This document shows, piece by piece, positions 46,143 through 56,670 of a DNA stretch of 64,000 bases. The DNA comes from Bemisia tabaci (taxonomy: Eukaryota > Arthropoda > Insecta > Hemiptera > Aleyrodidae): positions 72,887,345 through 72,951,344 of the forward strand of contig NC_092794.1 of NCBI RefSeq assembly GCF_918797505.1. Direction: 5' to 3'. The position numbers and the translations under genes were made by a program. The notes under the pieces are model-generated. The model was given only the letters and a program-made list of their open reading frames with translations. It was not told where the DNA came from and made no database searches. Numbering within the stretch: the first letter of the stretch is position 1; the number at the start of each line of letters is the position of its first letter.

Positions 46143-46444
46143 ACGGTGGAGCGTTTTACGTGCCGATACCTGACCAGCATTCGCTGGCCTTACTCGGACA
46201 CGGGGGGTCTACCCCTCCTGTCGAAAGGTCTTTTACGCGTCCTCAGCGCGCCTCACTGGGATTGGACTTGCCCCAGTTCGGTACCGATACGCTCGGTGGG
46301 CGCCAAACTACGGCTTGCGCCGCTGGAGGAGATGGGGACAGAGGGAATCTCGTCGATCCGTTCGTACGCGTCGCCAATTTGAAGCCGAGGCATTTGGATA
46401 CCCGAAAAAAGCCAAAGTTACTCCTGCCGTTCACCCGCGCTGAC

Positions 46445-46476
<32 letters not shown>

Positions 46477-46592
46477 TTGGAGAGGAGATGGGGACAGAGG
46501 GAATCTCGTCGATCCGTTCGTGCGCGTCGCTAATATGAAGCCGAGGCATTTGGATACCCGAAAAAAGCCAAAGTTACTCCTGCCGTTTAAGG
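46115..46592. repeat. GC-rich repeat unit with poly(A), partly duplicated
   Basis: A (CA)n tract at 46131-46146 is followed by about 290 bp of GC-rich sequence and a 29-bp A tract (46445-46473). A near copy of 46325-46435 then repeats at 46484-46590. The phrase GGAGATGGGGACA occurs three times. This could be a SINE or the 5' part of a LINE on the plus strand; I could not decide. Confidence 0.55.
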
Positions 46593-46677
46593 TGTCCTAA
46601 TAACTAAAAGTTAATTTTTGACAATATTTTTTTCCTTTCTACATCTTCATACTAATTTAAAAAGTTATACAAGGATG

Positions 46678-46945
46678 ATTTGGATTGCATTTTACAAAAA
46701 GGAACGAAGAGCATTCCAATGTTGCTAGGATTGTACAACTTACATTCTTTTAAATAAAATTCCCTACTGAAATCATGCAAAAAATTAAATTTACAGAAGT
46801 AATTTTCGTCTTAATTTATAGTTTATTAGGAGTGAAGATAAAACTTGTTTAGATAATCAGTTTACATATGCAAAGTAAAAAAGTTGCTCAGTTTTAGCAA
46901 CATTGGAATGCTCTTGGTTCCTTTTTGCAAAATGCATTCCATTTA
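46678..46945. mobile_element. MITE family O
   Basis: Left end TGGATTGCATTTTACAAAAA, then GAGCATTCCAATGTTGCT; right end AGCAACATTGGAATGCTC, then TTTTTGCAAAATGCATTCCA. Terminal inverted repeat of about 50 bp. Confidence 0.82.
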
Positions 46946-47347
46946 ACGTACATGGTAAACTTGAAAAAGCTCAGACAGACAATTGGCGATTTTGCGTTGA
47001 AATTCAATATAAAAATGAAATTCTCATTACAGAGGGAAAAAGCTCATTTGGTCACGAATTTTCCCTCAGAGAGATATGCTGTTTGTTGCAACGCTTATTA
47101 CGATCAGTCAGGAGGGAAATCGTGAACGTACTTTAGAACTGGTTGGTTCCATCATCAGCACATCGTAGCATCCTGATTTTCTGTTCCCAAGCTCGTAAAT
47201 GTCATTGAAACCAGTCTGAGGTTTTGAGCGAACAAACTTACCACCATCTCATGAGGAAATGATAAGACATGAGAATTTCTGTTTTATGAATTTGATCAGA
47301 ATACACAGTGGCGAAATCACCAACTCTATAAAGACGATTTCCTCCTA

Positions 47348-47447
47348 TTAAAAAGGGTTGTTTCCATTATTCGTTCCAATATCTTCTCCTTCCTCCTCAG
47401 GATCTTCAGATTTCAAAATTGGTGAAGAATCTTCTGAAGCTATTTCC
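47348..47447 (-). CDS. SLC35C1: SLC35C1-like last exon (acidic tail)
   Basis: Acceptor TTATTTGCAG. The exon completes Arg, then reads [20 protein letters not shown] and ends in NNPF and TAA. Its length, Ser/Glu richness and in-phase junction resemble the polar tail of vertebrate SLC35C1, so I prefer it over the read-through end. Confidence 0.65.
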
Positions 47448-49625
47448 CTGCAAATAAAATGCTAAGTTAATACAAATTCCTTCACAATTTTGATAAACTT
47501 GCATTAGAATAGATCGAAACCCGTACACAAAAAATTGAATCACTGTAAGTACCCAAGTAGTGATCGCGATATGTTGCAAATTGATCGAAGAGTGTATTGC
47601 GAGTTTATCGACAGCGATTTATTGCAATATCATAGGATAAAAACTTGGGTAAATTACGATTTCATCACTTAAATTTGCAATAAAATCGCTATTTTATTGA
47701 TGGCGATTAATGGCAATATTATTGGACAAAAAATTGTGATAAACTGAAATCAGATTTCGATTTTATCAAACGCAATTTTATAGAGATAAAATTGCAACAG
47801 GATCGAAGATAATCGCTCAGATGTTGATGATCCTAGAAATTTTATCGCCAAAAAATCATAAAAAAAAATCGCATCTTAATTTGAAAATATCACGATTTTT
47901 CCGTTAGAAAATGCTACTTTGATAGACTACGCTTATCAAGGCTATTGACAGAAAGAGAACACTCAGAAATCAGTCACCTCATGGACAATATTTCTGTTCC
48001 TCCTAGCACTTATTTAAAATATAAATTTAACAAACGAAATGCTGTTGTGATGGCTCCATCTGAAATTTTGATGATTCCGGTCTTAGATGAAAGCTGACAT
48101 CCTTCTGTTCCTAGATTCTGTGTAATGTAAAATAACTGAGATAAAGGTCTAGTGCAAGCTATCTGAGGTGTCATAGGAAATAGTGAGCAGTGCTGAGAAA
48201 AAATGAACCTTCAAAGCTTTCCAAATCAAATGGCAAACTAGGAAATTCTCATTTGTTCATTCATCTTTTGATCTCTTGTCGTTTTCCTCAATAATTGTAG
48301 AAACAGTGGCGTTAATGAGTGAATGAAAGCTATCACATGTTAAAAAGCTAAACACAACATAAACCTCAAATACAAAACAAAGCAATATGCTGCAAAATTG
48401 ACGAAAGATTAAAAAATTCCAGTGTTAAAACAAGGCACAGAGCAGTGCGCATACTTCTTGAATGTTAATTTGTACATAAATACCATGGATTTGAGGAGAG
48501 GAAATGCATTGAGAGTTGACAAATTACATGGAAGATAATGAGAAAATTGAACTTCAAACTCCGATTTTGAGTGAAACTTGACTCCTTGATAATTTGGAGT
48601 TCGGATAATGCAAGATTTCCTGAATTGTAAATCATAGATATTGTAAATGTAATATTAGTTCACATGTTTCCAATAGTGCTATCAAAAAGATGTTAATAAA
48701 AGACAACACTCTTCACGCAGGAGACTTCTGAAAAGTTAAAGGATTAGAGGAGAACAGCTATTGAGAACGGCAGGGCTTTTTTATTTAACCTTTTATTCTT
48801 ATGTGAAATTTTTCACAAAGGATCAAATATATATTTTAGTAATTAGTAGAAGTTTAAGAAATTTCCTAAATTTTCTCACAAATTCCCTAACTTTTCCCTG
48901 TTTGAGACTGTCGACAACCCTGGAGAATGTACAACAATCTACTTAAGCGATGAAAAATAAAAAATAAAAGCTATTCTTTGGCATAAAATCAAACACATCA
49001 CCCACCAGAAGCAGCCCAAGAGCGGACGATCACAGACTTTAACCACGGAATAGAATTCCGTTAAAACCGTTCACAGGTCATGCATTTGTAAGGAGCCCTT
49101 GTTTTAACCTGGCCCTCTCCATTTCTCGTTGCTTGACTGACGTATAGGCAGCGCTCCCAAAAAGCACCACCCAATTCGATATCCACCACAGCCATGGTTT
49201 CTTATCCTCAAAAAAGGATGCCAGAACTGTTTGACAACAGGCTTTTGCAGTACCAGACACATTATGGGTTAGAGGAGAGGTAACCTGCAAACAAGACATA
49301 TTTTATCAAACAATTATTTAAACCTAAAAACCAGTCATAAGGTAGTTGGTGGGTTAGATTCATTTTTCTGGATTTTTTAAAATTAGTTTTTTAAAGCTAC
49401 CAAATAAAAAAAAAAATAACAAGAAACGATCAGGAAAGAAAATACGATGGCAAGTATATAGTGCCACAAAGATACTTTATGCAGGAGACTTGAATTCAAA
49501 AATGACAGTAGCAATGGTGATCAATGTAAACATACTTCATGAAACGATTTGCAAAGTGGTTTGAGTAATATGAATTTAGGGATAATATGGACAAGAAAAT
49601 CATAAAATGTTCCTGTGATTTTGGG

Positions 49626-49671
<46 letters not shown>

Positions 49672-52600
49672 GCTAAAAGCTCAATCACAAAAGCTTCCAC
49701 ACAAAGAAGCTTCAGATTCAAAAATTAAGACAAGAAATGAGCTCCTGTGTTCAATTTTTCCACGAAGTACATCTTAGGAAGGATTTTATTCAGAATGACT
49801 CATATCCTACTTTCTGAGAGAAACTACTTGATTCCTTTATCCAGGATCAATCAGAATTCTCTGCAGCTTTTGATAACCAACAAGAAGTACTTACAAGGAC
49901 TTTTAAAGAAGCTCACTGTAATTAGGGAAATCAAGAATCTTTCAAAGACTTCCGAAAAAATGTTTAAGTATTTATCAACCAATTTCAGAGGACTTTAAAA
50001 CGAATCAGCCCAATGGCAAATCCAAAAAAAAGAGATACATTAAATTGTCTTTTAGGTTGACTTAAACATGGAGGTTTTTATAATTTAAACTATCATTTTC
50101 TGCTGCTTAGTCATATGGAGAGGTAAGAGTATGATTTATGGACAGCGCCATTTGACATATGAGGGACTTGGAGGACAAAAGCGCACAAGTTGACGGTGAA
50201 GCTACCAGACCACATATCTCGGTTTTGCAACGTCACAGACTTCCTGACATACTTATTTTTTAAATGGAAAACTACTCAATGATATCGATTTGTTCTCCTT
50301 CAAAAAAATAAAATGACAGCAGAGATTTTCAGACATCGCAAACGAGATATGTGGTCTAGTAGTTTCAGCGTCAAAGTGCAGTTTTTGAAAAAATTGAGAT
50401 ATTAATGATTTCAAGTAAAACTAGTCTTGATACATAATCTGCGAAAAATCCGCTCCATAATTCTGATTTTTAAGGATCCATGTAATTTTAAAACTGCAAA
50501 CATGTATTTCTTGAAAGCAAAACCTCCACATATGTGCCTTGTCCTCCAAGCCTTTCATGTGAAAGTTTACAAAGCAAGAAAGAGAAAATTAATCTCCAGG
50601 ATGGTCAGAAATGAAAGAACCGGACACCAGAACCAGTTTAAGATTCAAGTTTGAGAATTTTCTCAAATTTAAGGATATTCCAGGACTTGATAAGGTGCCT
50701 TGAACTCCGATAAGACCCATCAATTATTATTAGAGTCAAAGAATAACATGATCCATGAGGAATTTTTCCGTAACTATTTGGAAATAACAGATAAACCTAC
50801 TTTTTACCTTGATTTGAAGAGCAGTCGCGTATCCAATGCTAAAGCCACATGCACCACCAAGGCAGAGCAATAGCCAAAACTGGGCGTCTGCGAGATGAGG
50901 GTTGCGCATTAAAACCGATAAATCGTTTGTGAAGAGGAAGAGTGGTAAGAAAAGGAAGCACGAGTAAATATTATTGTAGTAAGATAGTAACCAAATGTGA
51001 TTCTCTACGAATGGTAGTGCTTTTTTGGTTTGAATCGTAAATAAGGCAAGAGACAAAGATCCCAACACGCCATATATCGTTCCAAGTAGCGAAAATGATT
51101 CTGAAAATAAGGAAGATAATGTTAGATTTTCGTTAAGAAAATAAATCATTTAAAAAAAGCTGTTTTATTTTTATCCAAATACCTCCTGCTAATGTACGAA
51201 AACACTGACGCCACTGTTCAATAAAGTCAAGATAATCTCGATACACTACCATCTGCAAAACAAATCATCCTTCCCCCATAAAATAATGTAACTAAATTTC
51301 GAAGTTGGCAAATTTTCCCTAAAAAATTTCATTTTTACACTGAGAATCTTGAGCATTTCTAACTGAAAATTTTACAGATTTTTCTTCTGATCTCAAGCAG
51401 AGAACAGACACATTTTGAACAAAAATTGCACAGGTGCATTCTTGTAAAAAATTAAATTGCTTGTGTTAATTTTGCAACCTTGGAATGGAGTTACGTTCCC
51501 TTAACTGGGGAATGCCGAATTGAGGTCAAAGATTGTCAACAGTTGACCACAGAGCCAGGCATCAGAGTTCTTTGCTGATGACATTAAAATACTGATACAT
51601 ATCAAGCTATAAAAAGTGCTTGGAAAAAGGAGGAAGCTACGTGGAAAAAAGAAGATGGGAGCTTGCTTATTTGAGTAAAATTAAATTCACAGTTACTGCG
51701 TGTACTTAAGATTCATCAACTACGCCTTGATATCAAATCTGTGACAAGAGGAGATGAGTGTGGAAAAAGTTGAGTAGGTACCTCAGCAACCAAGTCAAAC
51801 TTAAAAAACTATAGCTCCTTTTTGAAAATGAAAGCATCACCAGTAAAATACTTTTTACAGTGTTGCTCTACACATAGTAAATATGAAGAGAAAAATAGCA
51901 TATCTTAAAGTTTAAACTCATTTTCCTAAAAATCAAAAAAATACTACCTTCTTTTACTGGATTCTTCCATTGAAAACAAGAATCCTAAAAAAGGTATGCA
52001 AAAGAGTGGACGAAATTTTAAAACATAGGAAAGGAGAAATAATTTTACCTGTAAAACTTTCTTCAGAAACACCAAGGAGGAATCCAGAAATAATAATAAA
52101 ACAACAAAAGATAGCAGCTAAGGAAGTAGTTTGTCCTGGAAGAGGAGAAAAATCCTGTGTAAGAAAACATTTTAGGGGAAACAAAGAAAATTCACTACAC
52201 AAAGTTGATACAGTGATGGATTTTTAGGTTGAAGATTCTGCGACAACCACTGCCTAAACACCAATAATTGGTTGATTGTAATAATGATACAATATTTTTC
52301 CTTTCATTGTAAACAAATATTTTCAGCCATCTATGTAAGTTGATTGTACGACCAATGTAAAGATTGACTGGTACCATGGATGAATTACGGCCAAAAGGTG
52401 CCAAACGGCTGAATAAATAAATAAATGCAAAACTGATCACACTTGAACTTTCTAATTATTCAAAAGTCCTTGAAAGCGTTTCCCTTATAAAGTAGTCATT
52501 GAAAAAAACTTTAAAAACGCTTTGTACTCAAAGAGTCATTACTTTGGTTAAAACCAAAGCCGGATTTAGCTTTTGGCCTCCTAAAAAAAAAAAAAAGAAA

Positions 52601-55600
52601 AATGCAGCAACCCTCCCCTTCCCTGAATCCGCCTCTATATGGATCAGTTCTTACACAAATTCTGCACCACTAGGGTACGTTTTTGTATAATTTCAGATAC
52701 AGAGTCAAAGAAAAGCTCAGCACACATGCAGTTGATTGATAAACAAGTTTTTTGTTTTTTTTTTGGATCAGAATTGCACCACTATTTCAAAATATATGTT
52801 TATAGAACAAAATGAAAAAGAGCTGCCTTACCTAATATGTAGTAGGTTAAAATAACATTGAATACTGTAGTTAAGGATCTACCAATGTAATAGAAGGTAA
52901 CACCGACATGTTTTAAGCACAAATTATTGAACGAAATCATGAGCATGAATAAAATTGATAGTGGAAGCATCTGGAAAAATTAAAAATGAAAAGAAATAAT
53001 TACTTGATATTCTCATGCTAAAGTTTATGATGTTGAAACTAAGACGCCTTGTTCTCATAAGCAACTATGGAACACTTGGGGCCAATTCAGTGAAACAGGC
53101 ATTTTTTTAGTTTCAAAGTGACTGTTTTGATAGAATATCCTCGGACAAAATAAAAAAGACCATGCATCTTTTACGGCATATTAAGTTTTTAACAGCAGAG
53201 GGTCCAAGATACATAAAATAGGTGTCCTTCAAACTAGCTGTAAGGGCAAGCTTTTGCACATTGAGCAGTGGTTCCCACGCAGCAACAACCGAAAATAACG
53301 TTACAAAAAACTTTGCCTCAGAATTACCTAATGTGGACCATAATGTGACAATGCCTTCGCAACTGCTTCTGGCAACCACTTGCCAGAAAGGATACAACAT
53401 CAACACGAGAAAATTTACACTGGATTCCTTCACTAAATCAAATAATCGTGTTTCCAAAATTTAAACTGAAGTTTAGAAAAAAAAAAATAATAAAATCTGT
53501 CCAAATGCAACGTTTTTGGTTGCTATTTTACCTGTGACATTGCCCTTCTTTCAAATGAAAAAATTCTGCTCATAGAATTTTGCGCCTAAAAGCAATGAGG
53601 AACTTAACCTCTGAATATGGCGATGCCAACAAAATATGTACATACCTGACACACTGTTTTTATGAAATAGACTGAAATTTAAATAGTTTGAAAACTAAAT
53701 GCAAAGACCTCAACTTTAAAATTAAGGATTTCCAAACATGCAAAAATTCGTTTTTATTTCATATGATGTTCTTAAAAATTTCTTGAACACATCGAGCTTC
53801 AAAAATCTAACTTACAGTGTGACATTTACAAGAGAAAAAGCCTGAAAAGTGCATTTTTTGGCACTTTAGCACTTATCGTTCTGTAATTGACACCAGACTT
53901 ATGATCAAAAAGGCTTTTCTTTCCTTATCAACATGGCACATGAGACAAATGTTACATGCCTTCACATTCCTGCATTTGAATAAAATGACAGAAAAAATAG
54001 TGTATTCAACTTCTCAACAACAGGCTCATTTGTAGATCAGATCAGGGGTGCAAAAGCTTTCGAGCTTCCATATTTTCACGCGCCCGCCTGTCAGTTTTCC
54101 ACAAAATTTCCTACAAATCTAAAATAGATGACCTTTTTCTTCTATTTCCCTTTGATTTTTGACTTCTCATCCTTTAAAATCTTGCCTCCTTCCACAGTTT
54201 TGGGGCTTTTCCACATTTTCACATGCCCACCCATTTTCTGCACTCCTGGATCAGACAGTGACGGTTTCACTTGTCCGGGAGAAAATCACAACAACAACCG
54301 GAGAACTCAACAACAGGGCTGAAAATATTACAGAAAATGCGTGTTGTATTTACTCCAGTAGTTTTACTCTAGCTCCCTCTTGATCCATTTTTATGGTCTC
54401 ATCTTTGAAGAAATCATTTGTCATTAAAAGTAGAGCGTGTTTCAGTCTACATACTTGGTAAAAAGCTCACTACAGCTCATTTTTTCATCTTGATACTTGA
54501 GTTTGAAGTTTATTTGTGTTGTAAGCTTCTAGGGAACTTTTCATAGCTGTAAACAAAGGTACAATTTGTAAAATTGCAAAATATAGACCCTTGACTCCCT
54601 TACAGATCCATCATTTTCAATGATATGATCCACTGAGAAATAAAAAAGCACACAGCATATACTTACTTTCTTAATAACTGACGATTTCCAAGGGGATCCT
54701 TGAGGTACGTTCAAAACTTGAGGAAAGGCTTTTGAGAAAAGGATGATGATGTAGCAAATCACACTTGTGGTCACGCATTGGAACCAGGTAATGAAGAATG
54801 GTGCATCCAAGTTGATAATATCGCTGCTCAGAAGAGTTTTATTCACGAACACAGTTGTGATAGAAACAACCCTGCGATGAAGACCAAATTGAGAATTTAG
54901 TCACAAAGGAAACTAATCAAACTAAAATCAAACACAGGCGCACTTCTTCCCGAGAGAGTACCAAAGTTCAATAGACCCACAAGAGAAGGTACGAATTTGA
55001 GAATCATGATAAATGTTTTGTAATGTATGTAAGTACACAGGAACAGGCTGGCACTGAGAATGTGACTGCATATACGAGCCCATCAGAGTTCATGTCAGCC
55101 CATTTTAGTTTCTTTCTTATTTTCTGGCATTCTAGTTTCCATGTGAACGAACAGGTCAAACCTGCCCCAAATAACCTTAAATATAGGCCAGTCGACCAGG
55201 ATCTTCCCCAGTATTCCCGTCTGCCTGTCCATCCTTATGTGTGTATACTTCTTACTTCACTTCATATAAATTTGTTTTGTGCCCATAGTTCCAAGCTTAC
55301 CTACTGATGGCTTTAGAGGGCTTAAATAAGCCTTCATTTTTATGTCTTTTACTGGTTATGTTCGTGTGGAAACAAATCTCCGCACACTCACAAGCAGGGC
55401 CAGATTTAGGGGAATGCTGACAGTACCAATGACCAGGCGGCAAACTTTGAATGAAGTATCAGCTCTTTATCTTTCAAAAAGAGCGGAGAAAGAAAACAAG
55501 AGTGAGAGTGGAAGACAAAATGAGGGAAAAACTATCATAGGCGTAGCTAGGCCATTTTGCTGGGGGGGGCCTGGCCCCCCACCACCGGGGGGTCTGGGGG

Positions 55601-56670
55601 GTATGGAATACCCCCCAGGCCAGCGGGGGGTCCGGGGGGCTTCCCCCGGAAAATTTTTGAAATTTTAACTCTATTTGAGCGCATCTCGAGGCACTTGTGG
55701 CGTTAATCTTCCTTCAATTTCTGCATAAAATTCACCCAGTTTTATGCATTTTAAGGTTAAAATACTTTGAAATTGTTGCATTCAACAGGTTATTCCATTT
55801 ATTTTCTCACTTTTAACCACTCATTTGTGTGAAAATTGCGAAATAAATGTTTAGTGAATGTTTAGTGGCATCCTCTCACGGGCCACGGCGACAGAGACTT
55901 ACCGTTAAAGATGGTGTTTTTGCACCATCCAGAATTTCTGGGGGGGGCCAGATGATACTATTTCCAATTTTGGGGGGGGCCAGGCCCCCCCTGGCCCCCC
56001 CCTTCCTACGCCACTGAAAACTATTGGAACAATATGAAGTGGACCAAAGTTTGGTCAACCTGCACGGCAGCAGCAGCACAGCACTGACCTCCACTTCGAA
56101 TCTCTTCTATCTCCGGGTGAGTCATCTCATCACTCCTTTCTAAAAATCATAGCAACTTCAGGGCGACAAGTTTGCCCTCTACATGAGTAATTACATGGGG
56201 GAACTTTTTACACTATGGAGCAAGTTCACAATCATTGAGGACATCTCAATGGCAGGAGAGGCTTGTGAATGTTGCCATTACATCCATTGAAACTTTTCTG
56301 CACAAATGCGCAATTCCTTCTCACAGACTCAGAATACAATTGAACTTTAATCGTATTACCGAGACTTATAGTTTGTACCCATTGAATTGCAATGAGGTAT
56401 TACACCGTATACCGGGGGGGCCAAAATATTTTTGGCACCGGGTGGCAGAAACCTAAGTCTGGCTCTGCGCACAAGGCATCATAACTTGGAGCTGTGCAAG
56501 TAGTAATATTCAAAAAAAGAAAAGCTTCTGGAAAATACCCTACTAAAAGTTAAGGTCCTACTGAAAATTATCGCTGAAGGAAAAAGATTGATCGCTTACA
56601 CTTACCAATAAATTGCTATGACACTAGCAATTCGCACATACTCTCCGAGAAGCCCCCTGTCAACACTCAT
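47348..56670 (-). CDS. SLC35C1: GDP-fucose transporter (SLC35C1/Gfr-like), 7-exon model, complete
   Basis: Nucleotide-sugar transporter that brings GDP-fucose into the Golgi for fucosylation. Minus-strand exons are 56670-56606, 54871-54667, 52970-52832, 52135-52049, 51100-50808, 49284-49109 and 47447-47348. They total 1,065 nt and give 354 residues, close to the roughly 364 of human SLC35C1; a TAA lies in frame just upstream of the ATG. Family signatures include [11 protein letters not shown] and [10 protein letters not shown] (residues about 104-129), YYNN in exon 5, [13 protein letters not shown], and [14 protein letters not shown] (about 265-278). The protein is hydrophobic throughout, as expected for about ten membrane helices. 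The C terminus is polar and acidic, ending NNPF, and faces the cytosol by family analogy. The exon 6 donor (AG/GTTAAA) is weak; without that splice the frame stops at 49078, giving 331 residues. Introns contain nested DNA transposons. It is head to head with the FBXL7-like gene. Confidence 0.88.
47560..47930. repeat. Family R repeat unit in the last intron of the SLC35C1-like gene
   Basis: Diverged single unit of the array at 10671: GATAAAATTGCAACAGGATC, GCTCAGATGTTGATGATCCT, TTATCGCCAAAAAATC. Shows that R is dispersed as well as tandem. Confidence 0.75.
49109..49284 (-). CDS. SLC35C1: SLC35C1-like exon 6 (extends to 49078 if not spliced)
   Basis: Acceptor TTTGCAG. Codes for [20 protein letters not shown] and the last membrane segment. 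A weak donor GTTAAA at 49108 lets it join 47447 in phase. If unspliced, it runs 10 codons further (through LKQGLLTNA) to TGA at 49078. Confidence 0.8.
49626..49670. repeat. 45-bp poly(A) tract
   Basis: Uninterrupted A run in intron 5 of the SLC35C1-like gene. Confidence 0.9.
50158..50560. mobile_element. MITE family F carrying a nested family B element
   Basis: Outer ends GAGGGACTTGGAGGACAAAA and GCCTTGTCCTCCAAGCC are family F. The F sequence is split after GCGCACAAG by a B element and resumes at AGTGCAGTTTTTGAAAAAAT. Confidence 0.85.
50190..50374. mobile_element. MITE family B nested in family F
   Basis: 185 bp with ends TTGACGGTGAAGCTACCAGA and the inverse TAGTAGTTTCAGCGTCAA. AG on each side is a possible short target duplication. 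Confidence 0.85.
50808..51100 (-). CDS. SLC35C1: SLC35C1-like exon 5
   Basis: Acceptor ATTTTCAG, donor GTAAAA, 293 nt. Contains [30 protein letters not shown] and [17 protein letters not shown]. Confidence 0.92.
52049..52135 (-). CDS. SLC35C1: SLC35C1-like exon 4
   Basis: Acceptor CTTCCAG, donor GTAAAA. Codes for [20 protein letters not shown] and a short hydrophilic turn (GVSEESFT). Confidence 0.88.
52832..52970 (-). CDS. SLC35C1: SLC35C1-like exon 3
   Basis: Acceptor TTTCCAG, donor GTAAGG. Codes for the most conserved block, with [14 protein letters not shown] and [15 protein letters not shown], and ends one base into Gly137. Confidence 0.9.
54037..54256. mobile_element. MITE family W in intron 2 of the SLC35C1-like gene
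   Basis: Left end GATCAGGGGTGCAAAAGC with TTTTCACGCGCCCGCC; right end CCACATTTTCACATGCCCAC with TCTGCACTCCTGGATC. The outer 16 bases form an imperfect inverted pair; the rest is loosely related. Confidence 0.5.
54667..54871 (-). CDS. SLC35C1: SLC35C1-like exon 2
   Basis: Acceptor ATCGCAG, donor GTAAGT. Codes for VNKTLLSSD, then [15 protein letters not shown], the first conserved block of the family. Confidence 0.9.
55395..56467. mobile_element. hAT-like element J (TSD about C(T/G)CACAAG) with nested element I
   Basis: Ends CAGGGCCAGATTTAGG and CCTAAGTCTGGCTCTG. The flanking octamers CTCACAAG and CGCACAAG match at 7 of 8 positions. The terminus resembles that of family H. It sits in intron 1 of the SLC35C1-like gene. 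No transposase frame. Confidence 0.82.
55536..56016. mobile_element. hAT-like element I nested in J (perfect TSD AAAACTAT)
   Basis: Ends CATAGGCGTAG and CTACGCCACTG. AAAACTAT lies immediately outside both (55528-55535 and 56017-56024). Inside each end are GGGGGGGCC/GGCCCCCCC runs able to form a GC-rich stem. Confidence 0.9.
56606..56670 (-). CDS. SLC35C1: SLC35C1-like exon 1
   Basis: Starts [20 protein letters not shown] and ends two bases into Trp22 with donor GTAAGT. An in-frame TAA six bases upstream fixes the start. Confidence 0.85.

Noticed and set aside
46903..47136. 77-codon frame with Cys-rich start
   Set aside because: Overlaps MITE family O and shows no recognisable domain or splice context.
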